The position numbers were made by a program, and so were the translations under genes. Positions 46,242 through 58,394 of a stretch of DNA of 64,000 nucleotides are shown here, one piece after another. Location: the NCBI GenBank assembly GCA_030180135.1, contig CM058230.1:99626439-99690438 (forward strand), written 5' to 3'. The stretch is from Orychophragmus violaceus (taxonomy: Eukaryota; Streptophyta; Magnoliopsida; Brassicales; Brassicaceae). The notes under the pieces were generated by a model. The model searched no databases. It had not been told where the DNA came from and saw nothing but the letters and a program-made list of their open reading frames with translations. The first letter of the stretch is position 1. Every line of letters begins with the position of its first letter.

Positions 46242-47436
46242 TGATATGCTCAAAGTTTTATATCTCTAGAGCTACACTGCAAGTGCACATGCAATTTTAG
46301 TATATAGGGTTCGAACCACAGAGACTTAAGCAATCTTACGATAGCCTGTAAAGTATCGAGTTAAGCCAAGCAGCAGCAATTCAAAAGCAAATAAATCAAT
46401 GCAGAAATATAAATAGCAGACGGTTTTTGATCAATATGGAAAGGCGTCAGGTCAAGCGATTTCTCAGGAAATCAAGTCATGTAGATTAATTATCAGTCAA
46501 GATCTAATTAAGTACCGTTCTAGAACTCGAATCACAGACGTAAAATAAACCAACTTTCGTTGCAAGAATTCACTAAGTCTAAATCCTAGAAATCCAAATT
46601 TCTTTGCAATTTCTACAGACTAAACTAGCGTTAAGCGCATGTTCGATTTGTTCACAAATTAGCTAAACCAAATTTCTTTGTGGATATCTAATTTGCTCAA
46701 CCTAAATAAGTCAGATTCCAAATTACACTTTTTAGTCAATTTAAAAACCTAAGATCTAGATTCCAGTTGATCAGGCTAGAACTAGCTTTAAGAACAATTC
46801 AGATTGAAGAACTAAACTGGTTATGAATTCCTTAACTGATAAATCAACCTAACATGCCATGAAAACCCTATGAGAATCCCTAAACCTAATTATGAATCTA
46901 CTCAGACATATTGAATGAAACAAGCAACATGGATGAAATAGATTTCATTAAAATAGAATAGAGAATAGAAAAGGGGTTCGAAATCTTCCGCAAAAGCAGT
47001 ACAAGGTCTGGATCAGCCCCAAGCTATAAAATTCTCTCTAGCCAAAAGTATGAAAGAGTGTGTAACAAGAATAAAACACAAAAACCCTAATAATAAGTGT
47101 CAGACACGTCTTGGGTCTTCTCTGTAAATAGTGGAACTTCTGGCCAAATTCTGCAATTCTTCAAACCTTCATTAAAACACCGAGAATTTTCCGTTTGGAA
47201 ACTGCGTCGACTGATGCACATACTGCGTCAGTCGATGCTCAGCTCGATCGCTTATAGTGATTTCTGCTTATCACGGCTTCAGCTCCAAACATTGCCCAAA
47301 ATGCTCCAATATCTTCCAAAGTCCTCCAAACGTGTGCAAACCTAAAGAACACCTGAAAAGACTCGAAAGACACTACAAAAGACTTGAATATATGCTTATA
47401 TCATGGCTTAAACACCTAAAAACCATGATATATCAA
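46242..47436 (-). repeat. Athila-like 5' LTR
   Basis: Same TGATATGC...GATATATCA ends as the other LTR and adjacent to the PBS. One paired TCGA-octamer module at 47207-47235. Flanked on the right by ACTAT. Confidence 0.92.
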
Positions 47437-47441
47437 CTATT

Positions 47442-49691
47442 TCAATAACTTTTGTATATTTTTTATTGTGTTCTTAAAGTTATTATGCTGGTTTTGAATT
47501 TTCAGGAAAACTAGTTCAGTTGAAAAAATAATGTTTAAAATAGTGGATTTGATAAAGAAAATGTTGGATAATCATAATCTGCATGTAGGTGCTTTTAGAT
47601 CAGCAAGAGATCGAATGGACTTGGCAAAAAAAAAATATGCAAAGTATAAGTTTTAAAATTCCAAGCAGAAGAGATAGAGATTGTAGGACCTATAATTTAC
47701 CAACGACAGACGAAGTGGCTGGTTTAATACCGGGATATTTTCAAATGGGTATGGAACTACGCGATGTTATTATTCAAAATAAATCAAGCAAGTTACAGCG
47801 AATAAGTGAATTGCATCCTGCATATTTGCTATTACAATATCCTTTGCTATTTCTATATGGAGAAGACGGTTTCAGGTTAGTATGAGTGTTTCAATGGTTA
47901 AACATTATATGATTTTCCATTGTAAATGGTTAACTTTATTAATTTAATGCTTTTATATATATACATGCTAGACATAGACATTGGCTTTGTTGACATTTTT
48001 AGAAGGACGAGGAAAATATCACCATGCAGAATCTTTTGCATTTCGAATTATGGAAAGGCGCAATGAATCTCCTACTATTGTCATGTCTCGAAAATTATTT
48101 CAGCAGTTTTTTGTGGATGTCTACACCATAATTGAGTCAAATCGATTGAGTTTTTTTACGTCAAAATCAGAAAAGTTTCGATGTGAAAATTACAATAAAT
48201 TAAAAGAAGCTTCGTCCAAAGGAGATACCGATTTTTCGAACCAAGGAACGAGAATACATTTGCCGTCTCCCTTTGTTTGTGGGCCAAGATATATGATGCA
48301 AAATTATCTCGATGTAATAGCTACATGCAAGTATATTGGTTTTCCAGATCTTTTAACGATTACATGCAACTCAAAATAGCCTGAAATTATGAGATACCTT
48401 CAGAAGAATGGTTTACAACCAGAAGATAGACCTGATGTATGTTGCATAGTATTCAAAATGAAACTCGACAGTTTAGTTGAAGATTTGACAAAGAAGAAGA
48501 CATTTGGGAACATTAATTCATGTAACAATCATAACGTGAATATCCTTTTGTTAATATTATTTCTGTTAATACATTTATATTTTTCGAACATAATTTAATC
48601 TATTTATATATATGCCGCTATGTAAACAATAGAGTGCCAAAAAAGTTCTTCCACATGCTCTTCTGATTGTTTTCTTAAATCATGATTCTAAGCTACCAAC
48701 TGGTGATGATATAGATAAGTTCATACGTGCATAAATTCCTGATAAAGAGCTTGATCCTCACTTGTATGAAGTTGTTGCAGATATGATGATGCATGGTCCA
48801 TGTGGCCCACACAATAAAGATAGTCCATGAATGCAAGATGGGAAGTGTACAAATTTCATTCCAAAACCTTTGAGTGATACAACTCATGTTGATGCAGCAG
48901 GGTTTTCTATTTATAAATGTAGAGAGGATAAGACAAGGTTTGTCACAAAAAGAGGGACTCTATCTTTACTATCGAGCTCATATCAACGTTGAATTGTGTT
49001 GCCAAACCCGAGCTGTCAAATATCTTTTCAAATATATTCACAAGGGTCCTGACTATGTAAGAGCATATGTAGGCAACAAAGCTGCAAATTATTGTGATAA
49101 AGGTGATGGTAAGTTTGCTGATAAGGATCAAGTCAAAGATGAAATTAAAGAATATACCAATTGTATGTATGTAAACCAAATAAAACTATTGTTCGTTTCG
49201 ATATCTATGATTATTTTTAATATATTAATGTTGCTCATCTATCTGTTTGGTTTTTTTTCACAAGTTGTGCAATAAATTCTGAATCCTATACCAAATTTCC
49301 AATGATGAATAAATTTTGATATGATCCAAGTATATATCTTCCTATGAGGCTACATGGAGAATTCTTGCATTCAATACTAATTTCTGAACTACACCAATAT
49401 AGAAATTATCGTTTCATCTTGAAGGTGAACAACATGTTGTCTACGAGGAAGATGACTCATTGGATAACGTAGTTAACCGACCATATGTTTGTAAATCTAA
49501 GTTTTTGGCTTTCCTGGACTATTACACAAAGAATCCTAAGCAAAAAAAAAAGATGACTTACGCAGATCAGGAATGGAATACTAGAGAATGGAAAGATCAG
49601 GAAAAGGGTTTTGCAATTGGACGGCTAACCTATGTCCCCTGAGTATTAGAAGATGCATATTTTCTGAGGGTTTTGCTTAACATCCAACTAG
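47442..49691 (+). pseudogene. Helitron replicase-helicase gene, segment 2 (Rep domain)
   Basis: Continues segment 1 after the Athila insertion. Blocks: VEKIMFKIVDLIKKMLD (about 47520), RDCRTYNLPTTDEVAGLIPG (47680), LQRISELHPAYLLLQYPLLF and GEDGFR (47795-47876); then FVDVYTIIESNRLSFF (48110), GPRYMMQNYLDVIATCKYIG (48280) and FPDLLTITCNS before a TAG. The HUH nuclease motif region (48651-48665) reads P-H-A-L-L, so the second His is replaced by Leu. Beyond it come AHINVELCCQTRAVKYLFKY and IHKGPDYVRAY (48990-49065), then KGFAIGRLTYV (49605). Stops and frame changes abound. It is interrupted at 49691 by the complete CACTA element. Confidence 0.85.
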
Positions 49692-50252
49692 CACTACAAG
49701 AAAAAGCTCTATTCTTAGCACACGAAAAACGCCATCGTATGTATATGATGGCGTTTGTGATAATGCTATGTCTGCCCCAGCTATAATAGGTAGGCCAGAT
49801 ACGATAGCGTTTTTGTACGTGCTATAATAATTTACATATATTATAGCATTGTTTGTTCATGCTATTATTTGGTTAACTTATCATAGCTTTAGTTTTGTTT
49901 GCCATTGAAACATATGTTATAGCTTTATTTCAATGCCCTAATACATTTAGTAATAGCATTCACATATATTTTGTTTTAAAAGTTATATCTCTTGTATTGT
50001 GCTATTTCAGAGGAAATTATAACAAGTAGATATATGTCATTATATTTGTTGTGATGGCATTATATATTAATATGCATACTATTGCATATATGATCATTTT
50101 CCAAAACCTGCTTAGAAACACAAATTCATTCCACACAAAATATCAAACATGTTTCATACCAACAACACATTACCAATCCGAAACATAAGTCAAGTCTTAA
50201 CACACAACACATCACATAGTTTTAGCTAATGAAACTTGAAACCTGATAAGCT
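49692..50252. repeat. CACTA left terminal region
   Basis: TIR start plus about 400 bp of forward and inverted GATGGCGTTT, ATAGCGTTT, GCTATAATA and ATAGCATT words: the transposase-binding region. No gene. Confidence 0.8.
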
Positions 50253-53200
50253 TTAACACAAGATGACTTTCTCCTTTGGCCATGCAATGGATGAACCAAT
50301 TGCATCTCCCATGCACTCGATTTCAGACGAAGGCCTCCAAACTGCTGCACCACCGACCTTCACTATATCAACCCAAACTCTCACTGCATTAGGCCCCAAA
50401 GGAACAAAATGAACCTTTCGGTCTGGATTGTCTGAAGCCCAACGTCCCTCAGCAACCACCTGTTTCTTCCCAGCAATTGACAACAGCCTGCACTTCTGAT
50501 TTTCCCTACCAGTTTCATTTGGACCGAGACGCTACAACAAAAGAAAGACAAACCAAGGATCTCATTACCCTGGAATAAACAAACTCTAGCACCAAATTCA
50601 CTTCAAGGATTAAGAAAATTACCTGAGATCTTCTAAGAGGGGAGTGGACTGCCTGTGGTTTCTTAGGACTAGGCTTTGGAGAAATCTTTTTGGGAGATTT
50701 CTGAGTTGGAGTTTGCTCTGTAGGACATTTCTGTGTGGGAGATTTCTGAGTTGGAGATGCTGATGCTGCTCTCGCACTTGATGTCTTCGCAGCTGAAGCT
50801 TGCTTCTGTTGAGGAGGTCCCTGAAATGTGGAGTTATCATCTTGAAACACACACTTATTTGCAGGCCAGGCTACAAAGGTCTTCAAAGAGTCTCGAATGT
50901 AGATCATCTCTGCTGTTGGCCTCCATAGGAAAGTGTCTGGTTCACGTACCACATCAACAAACACTTTCACTGCATTGGGTCCAAGAGGAACACCATTCAC
51001 CAATGCTTTTGGTTCCTCACACTGCCACCGTCCTTCCGCAATTACCTCATCATTGCCACACCAATTCAGAAGTTTGCATTTGTTCACAGAATTGGGTGTT
51101 GGGCTCTATTAGAAACATGCATAAAACATTTGAATCTGTCAAGTTTAACATTCCAACAGATATCAATAAAGCAAACAACTAATACATTGTTCTAAAGAAG
51201 AAACATTACCATAAGAGGAATGTCATCTGAAAGGAGTCCATGGTCAAGAACGACGCAATTACTTGCAGGCCATGCAATCATCTCCCCAACGGCTTGCGCA
51301 ACATTATGCATCTCGGGTGCAGGTCTCCAGAGAAAGGCATCCGACTTGAGTGCAGTGTCCACAAACACTTTAACTGCTAGAGGGCCTAATGGGATGCCAT
51401 TGATATCCTCCTCTGGATCAGTCGACAAAACTCTTCCCTCAGCGACGTTCGCATCAGAACCAGACCAGTCTACCAACACACACTTAGGATGTGCACGTTT
51501 GTTAACACTCTGCAAATTGTTCAGTTGGAAAATGTCAGACATATACATTTCAAAAACATCATGAATAAACATAATGTATTGTTGACTTACTTTGGCTCTA
51601 GCAGCAGCTGAATTTTCTCCCATTTCAGGTTCCTTGCACTGAGACAGAGTAACATAGTCAAAATGTAAAATTAACATCCATCTTATCAAAACATAGTCCA
51701 AGTTATGCCTTACATGTTTAAACTTTGCAAGTTCATCTTCTAACTCCTTCACTTTGTGTTGCAATCGACTCTGTTTCTCTTCCATATCAGCCATAAAATG
51801 TTTCTTAACCTCAAAACAATGTAACTTGGTCTTCCCTATGTTTCTGCCCATAGCCCTCAAACGGCCCGGATTATCAGGTCCCAATAGTTGGGAAAGCTGG
51901 TCCATACTAGGGTCAGTTGAATTTGCTGGGCCATGCTCATTGTCAATGATCTCAGCTGCCTTTTTCTGCAAAAGAATCATGTCAGTAATCAGATGCAAAA
52001 ACTGGATAACTGACAAGGAACTAAGTAATATACTTAATAACTACTATACTTACAAACTTCTCTGCTGCAATTGTATTGACTGGTGTACCATTTTTTTTGG
52101 TACGTGACTTGACCCACACCTTCAGCCTAGTGACTTGACTTGTCTCTCCACTTTCTCTTTTCTGTGAAAATACAAGTCATGATTGATACAAGCCATTACA
52201 CTAAATATCCGTATTAGCAGAAATAACTAAATGGTTTGTACCATGTCTTCAGCTAGTCTGACCATCCCTCTACGGCTACAAGTGTGAGGTATTTGCTTCT
52301 TCCTCCTTTCTTTGTAGGAATCACTTACAACCTGTCACCATCATATTAGCAAGATATTACTGAATATGGAAACTCATGTGTATTGCAAGACAATACCTTA
52401 AAGGTTGAGCTGGTCTTTTGTTTGACAAACTTGCGCCAATCTGTTGGTGTGACATTCTTCGGTCTAAGTTTCATCCTCTCTTGGTTAGTAGTAGCTTTAC
52501 TTCTCAACTGTGTGACTAGTCGTGATTTAGAAGCCCTCCACAGACATCCCATTTGCTTCAACACTGCAGTCTTTTGGTACTCTTCATCGAGTTCAAACCT
52601 AGCCTGTATTCAAACACCAACAAAACACAAAGCTTACAATCAAACATTCATAAACAAAAAGACACATAGGCTTATTAAAAAGGAAAAGTTTACCTGAACA
52701 GATTTCCACAGAACAATTTTCACTTCCTCACTGAGTTTTCTCCAATCTTCAACTGTGACAGGAACATGTTCTCGAACTAAAGGACCAAGATATGATGATA
52801 ATTTCACTGATCCCACACCAACATGATCTCCCATATCAGTGAACTCAACTCTCTCTCTAAAATTTGGATCCTTGGCTATGTTCTTCATCTTTGTTGGTCC
52901 TCTGTGTTTCTTACGCTTTGGTTGATCTCCAGTTGCAGGCTGGTCACACATCTCCATCTCACCATCAAGCTCTTCATCTACGACTGGTTCCTCATCTTCT
53001 CCTTCTTTCTCCATTTGTGTTTCACCATCAAGCCCTCCCATCCCGTCATCATGGTTTTCTTGTTCAGATTGTGCTGCCTGTGTTGCTCCATCATCTGCCT
53101 GAGCTTGTGCTTCATCTTGCTGATGCTCATCATCCTTTGGTTCTTCCGCAACATCCTGAGCTTGTTCTTCTGGCTGTTGTATACCTTCGGTATGTGTTTG

Positions 53201-53308
53201 GTAATACACAACTCCCAAATGTTCCACCTCGTCTGTATCTCCTTTGGCCGGCACCTCCTTATTGACTTGCTTGTTTTTCCTTTGTGCAATGTGCTTCTTG
53301 CGTCCCAT
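50253..53308 (-). CDS. Transposase_24-type CACTA protein with three C-terminal repeats
   Basis: Companion protein of the transposase, expected to bind the subterminal repeats in the nucleus. Start ATG at 53308 (MGRKKHIAQRKNKQ). Exon 1 (to 52694) has a very acidic region (D/E/Q-rich, residues about 40-130), a basic patch (KRKKHRGPTKMKN) and VTVEDWRKLSEEVKIVLWKS. Exon 2 (52603-52397) has MGCLWRASKSRL and VTPTDWRKFVKQKTS; later exons have KVWVKSRTKKNGTPVN and a coiled coil (KQSRLQHKVKELEDELAKF, about 51720-51780). The C-terminus holds three copies of one domain (about 51500-51220, 51080-50850, 50500-50253), each with VAEGR or IAEGR, PLGP-AV-VFVD and WRP...AWP. These resemble DUF8039. An S/T/P/K-rich linker separates copies 2 and 3. 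All exon joins look open. Confidence 0.75.
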
Positions 53309-53484
53309 GTTAGCTCACCTGAAACAAACAATATAATTAATTAGTACACTGTCAGAGTGATTACCTACACTGCTATACAACTTCCAAAAAACCAAAAAAA
53401 GACACAATGTGGCAAAACAATGCAATCAACACACAATTCAAACAACAGCCACACACACAAAAAAGCAATCAGCACACAATTCAA

Positions 53485-56400
53485 TCAAACATATATTCCT
53501 TCACAATCACTACGGGCATTCTGAGTTTCTTCATTTTCAAGGTCAAAGTCAACAGTTGTCGGCAATGGTCCAATCTCTGCAATCTCATCTCCTTCCTCTT
53601 CCTCACTGTATCTCCTTGAAGAACCTCTTAGCACAACATACCAATTTGATGTGTCATCCTCTCTGGAGTAAAAAACCTGCTTGGCCTGTGAAGCCAATAT
53701 ATATGGATCCCTCATGAAGGAAACTTGACACTGATTCAAGTTGACCAGTGTGTACCCATCCTCCACCTTAACACCATTACCCCTTACTGCCCACTGACAT
53801 CGGAAGAGAGGTACGTAGAACACATTGTAATCCAGTAAGATGATGTCTACCACTCTCCCATAGTAAGATACAAGGTGAGCAACTTGAGATGTGTCTCTCG
53901 CACTTGATCTACACATTGCAGTTGCTTCATAAAAGACACCACTGTTTTGACTTTCCTTATGGACTGAGTGGGTGTGAAACCGCTGACCATTCACAATGTA
54001 ACCTGTATATGATCTAGCACTACTGCGTGGACCATATGCCAACCACTTTAGTGTTTCATCATGAGTTTCCGAGTCGATGGGCACCTAGCAATATTCACAA
54101 GTAAAAGTTCAACTCCTTGCACATTAATATAAAGAACATAAAGCCAAAATGTTTAATAAGTCTTGCCTGTTCTTTCAACCAGGAAGCAAACTTCTGAGTA
54201 TGAAGACTCCATAAATATGTAGCATCACGACTGCATCTTGCATTGGAATCTTGTAGATGTTGTAGATGCATGCTTGTAAGAGTAAAAAAGGAAGATATCA
54301 GACTAAATACATAACAAATCAATGACTAATTAAATCTAAAACATTCTTTAGACTTACTCCACATATGGATCAACCACAGCCATATTCTGAATGACTGCAA
54401 GGTGGGCTATTCTCGTCTCCATCTCAGATAGATTAACTGTTGTGGCTGCAGATATTGGACGACCCTCTAATATGGATTGACTCTCATAATCCGTATTCCT
54501 GTCCAGTTTCTCCTCTACACTTGTTGTTCTTTTGAGAAAGTCGCTACAGAATTGCATGCATTCTTCTGCTAGATAGGACTCAGCAATACATCCCTCGGGT
54601 CTGGCAGGGTTTCTGACAAAGTCTTTGAGCACCTTCATGTACCTAGACATAGTAAAAAAGGGTATTACTATCATACCAGATTAATAAGTAATTGAATTAC
54701 AAGTATGATATAGTGGAAAGTATACCTTTCAAATGGGTACATCCAACGGAAATGCACTGGTCCACTTAATCTAGCTTCTCTTCCTAGATGAACAGTCAAG
54801 TGGACCATGATATCAAAGAAGGTGGGAGGAAAAAATCTCTCAAACATGCATATAGTTTCCACAACCTGTGCTTCCATTGCTGCAATCTGGTCCCTATCAA
54901 TCACCCTTTGACACAAACGGTTGAAAAATGCACATAACCGTGCAATTGCTATCCGTGGACCTTTAGGCAGTAAACCTCTAAGAGCAACTGGTAGGAACTG
55001 CTGCATCAGGACATGGTAGTCATGTGATTTAAGACCAGATACCTTACTGTCTTCCAAAGAAACGCCCCTTGATATATTAGAACAATATCCATCAGGCCCT
55101 TTAAAGTCATATAGTCGCTTGCAGAACACTTTCTTCTCAGTCTTGGACAAAGACCAAGGTGCTGCAGGAAGGTACGTCCTTTTGCCTTTGATGCTAGGAT
55201 GCAGATCCTTCCTAATACCCAAATGTTCCAGATCTTTACGAGTATTAAGCCCATCCTTTGACTTGCCACAATGGAGTAATGTTGATACAATGCTTGCAGC
55301 CACATTTCTCTCAATATGCATAACATCCAAGTTATGCCTCACAGGGAGCTCCTAAGTAACAAACACAATAAACAAACCAAAATTAGACAAGGCAATCTGA
55401 TTTTTGTTCAATGAATGCATACTTAATAGTTTAACTTTTAACATACCTCCCAATAAGGCAACTTGAAGAATACAGATCTTTTCTTCCATCTTGACATTTC
55501 CTCTTCATCTACTTCTGTTTCTTCCTCTTCCTCAGACTCACTAGAGGCAGAGTCAATCTCAGTTTCTTCTACAACAGTCCTTTTTCTCTTCTTCACAGAT
55601 TCTTTAACCTTTCCAAAGTTGTTCTTATAGTTTCTCAATTGGTGAGAAATTTCTTGACCAGATAATATCCTAGCTCTCTTGCCATTTTCAGTGTGTCCAT
55701 CAAACCAAGCCTTCTTCACCCGAAACCTATGCATTGGTCCCAAACCCTTTCTATGTGACATATACACGTGCTTCCTACTATACTTCAGCCACCTACTGCC
55801 AGTGTGTTTCCCGCACAAGGGACATCCCATTTTTTCCTTCACCTTGCATCCAGCTAAATTACCATATGCAGGGAAGTCTGAGATTGTCCAGAGAAGCATG
55901 GCCTTGAGAATGAACACAGATTTACTGAAGGCATCATATGTTAGCTCTCCGATGCTCCACAACTGGTTCAAATCCTCTATTAAGGGTTCTAAGTAGACGT
56001 CAATATCGTTGCCAGGTTGATGTGGACCGGGAATCAGCAAAGTTAGCATGATATTCTCCTTCTTCATACAAAGATGAGGTGGCAAATTGTAGTTCACCAG
56101 CAACACGGGCCAACAACTATACATACTATTCTTCATATTAAACGGATTAAACCCATCTGTTGAAAGTCCAAGTCGAAGGTTCCTTTCTTCTGCAGCAAAA
56201 GCAGGATACCTATCATTCATCAGCTCCCATGTCACAGAATCTACTGGATGTCTAAGTTTCCCATCACTGCTCTTGTTAGTAAAATGCCACCTAAGATTTT
56301 TGGCCATTTCCTCAGACCTAAACATCCTCTTCAGCCTTGGGATTACTGGGAAGTACCTTAGAACTTTCTGTGGGACACCTTTCTTCACCTCACCAGTGCT

Positions 56401-57112
56401 CATATTGACTTTCCACCTAGAAGCTTTGCACTTAGGACAGTTGTCGAGCTTCTTCAATGTCTTCCTGAATAGACAACAATCATTGATACATGCGTGAATC
56501 TTTTCATAACCCATGTCAAAGGACTTTAAAAACTTCTTCACATCATATAAGGAGGTATGTAGTACGTTATCCTGTGGTAACATCTTCGGCAAAGTCTCTA
56601 GGAGGTCATTGAAACTCTTATCAGACCATCCATTCTGGGTCTTCAATCTGAATAGTGACACAATGGCAGACAGCTTGCTATGGTGTGTGCAGTTTGGATA
56701 CAGTGGTGTCTCTGCATCTGCTAGCTTAGCTAAGAACTCATCTTCTTCCCTGTCGTCCCCCTCTGCCATCTCAGAGAATTCAGGCGGACTAACCAAGTCT
56801 CCATCTAGATACTCAGCAGCTCTATATAACCCAATAATCTCTTCATTCCATACATTTGATATCCTTTCACCTTCAGCTACTGAGATGACTTCTCCATGAT
56901 GGTACCAGTCTTTACGCAGCTTATAATCCTCATCCATCCCTCTTGTTATAAGGTGGTCTACTACATCACTCCCTAAATGACGATCTACATTGCGGCAATC
57001 CTTGCAAGGGAAAATTACCAGCTGTCTTTCTCCTCTATCCGCAGCCACAGAGTTTACAAAATCCCATGCACCTCTCTCGTATGCAGGATCGAGTCTTGAG
57101 ATAAAGGTCAGT
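53485..57112 (-). CDS. TNP2-type CACTA transposase
   Basis: Cuts and moves CACTA elements. Exon A (about 57112-55447) includes a Transpos_assoc-like start (CKDCRNVDRHLG, DWYHHGE near 56890), the tnp2 domain (LETLPKMLPQDNVLHTSLYD; INDCCLFRK; CPKCKASRWK; RLKRMFRSEEMAKNLRWHF; LGLSTDGFNPF; LLIPGPHQPGNDIDVYLEPL) and an acidic linker. Exon B (55351-54726) has RHNLDVMHIERNVAASI and DUF4218 (PPTFFDIMVHLTVHLGREA, WMYPFER). Exon C is 54642-54358, exon D 54272-54167, and exon E (54084-53485) has DUF4216-type YGRVVDIILLDYNVFYVPLF and the stop. Exon D ends CAG|GCAAG, a GC-AG intron. No ATG was found in exon A, so the first coding exon lies further upstream. No disabling change was seen. Confidence 0.85.
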
Positions 57113-58394
57113 TTAAAATCTTAAAGTCCAAACCCCACAAACAAAAACTTAGTAACATATTTATGTTAGATCAATATCTGCAAAGATGAACCCATTTCTT
57201 CTCCAACATTTATATGATCTAACCTTATTTAATTCGTAAGATCAAGAAATCAAACCGATGACACAAACAAATCAGTTGGGTATACACTATGTAAAGGATT
57301 AGTATTTCACATAAACTCATGCTCGTACAAGTAAACCAGAACATACACTATGTCAGACAAAAAGAAGTTGATGTTGGAAATCATCAACAGTTAAGCCAAG
57401 AGGATATAAATCAACAACAGTTTCAATAATCTACTATCCATAATAAAATCACATAAATCATAGAAGTTAAAGCAAAGAACAAAATCAACCACAGTTTCAA
57501 TAATCTACTTTAGATAATCTACGGTTGAATATAAAGCAGCACAAAACAAAACATCTCGCACACAATCAAGAAGACAATAGCAGAAGCATAAGAAATGTGC
57601 AACAAACAAAGTATATCAAGAGGAGTCGAACCTGGACTTTGGCCTGAACAAATGTGAAGCTTTTAGATGTGGAAAAACCTGTCACCAACACTCAGAAAAC
57701 AAATAGAGAGTCAGAACACAGTAGAAATTTGTACTTCTCGGGTTGAAAGGGTAAAGCACAACAAGAGTATAAATCTGTAAATCGGTGTTTAAGAACCCTA
57801 AATCTAATTGATTCACAGAAAATACACAAGCAACGAAATTGTGCATGCAAGGAAGTAAAGACTTGTAAGATGAAACAAAATTCAATTCTTTGCAATCGAT
57901 GTGTAAGAACCCTAAGTCTGATAGATCTTCACGAAAACCACAAAATTTCGAAACGAAATTGATAGTACCGACTAACAAAAGAAGAATCTTAGGCTAAATA
58001 CCTTCGATTTTGTTCACCGAAGTCGAGCTCTCTCTGGGTTTTGTTCACCGAAGTCAAGAAGAATCTTTGGCTAAAAGAAGAATCTTTCGCGAGCTCTGGG
58101 TTTTTTCGAGACAGAGATTTAGCTGTCTTAATTATGAGTTAATTGTGTCTGTAGGAGAGAGACATTGAGATTGAGCTGAATGTTTTGGGGGGAATTTTTT
58201 TTAGGGTTCGCGGTACTTAGATTTTCAGATGAATGAGAAGAGGGGAAAGCTCGCGGTTCCCGCTTATTAAAACTTTATCTTAGCGTTTAAACATTGCTAT
58301 TAAAAGTTAAAAAAAATCTGAAAATTATCTACAATAGCAGAATGGAAATCCGTGCTATTGTATACTGCTATCAATAAGCATAATTTTTGTAGTG
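57113..58394. repeat. CACTA right terminal region and transposase leader
   Basis: About 1.3 kb with probable promoter, leader and small 5' exon(s) of the transposase (minus strand). 57985-58110 repeats TTTTGTTCACCGAAGTC and AGAAGAATCTT. From 58270 to 58394 ATAGC/GCTAT subterminal words and TTTTTGTAGTG end the element. Confidence 0.7.

Larger units (their letters stand above)
38097..47436 (-). mobile_element. Athila-like Gypsy retrotransposon, full length with internal pol deletion
   Basis: Two LTRs (38097-39280 and 46242-47436) enclose 6961 bp. The perfect 5-bp target duplication ACTAT flanks the element (38092-38096 and 47437-47441). The PBS (46218-46235) and PPT (39281-39292) set the minus orientation. 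Gene order on the minus strand is gag, a remnant of pol and a third, env-position gene. Protease, RT and RNase H are deleted. The two LTRs differ at several percent of positions by eye, so insertion is not very recent. Confidence 0.9.
49692..58394. mobile_element. complete CACTA (En/Spm) transposon, 8.7 kb
   Basis: The left end is CACTACAAGAAAAAGC, and the right end read on the minus strand is CACTACAAAAATTATGC. TAG flanks both sides (49689-49691 and 58395-58397), a perfect 3-bp target duplication. Subterminal words based on ATAGC / GCTAT occupy both ends. Two genes, both on the minus strand, encode a TNP2-type transposase and a Transposase_24-type protein, and I saw no stop or frameshift in either. 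It sits in a Helitron gene whose reading resumes exactly after the duplicated TAG. Likely autonomous or recently so. Confidence 0.92.

Noticed and set aside
52823..53344. Hydrophobic plus-strand frame of 173 residues
   Set aside because: It is the complement of the acidic N-terminus of the Transposase_24-type gene; GAA/GAT codons read as TTC/ATC on the other strand.
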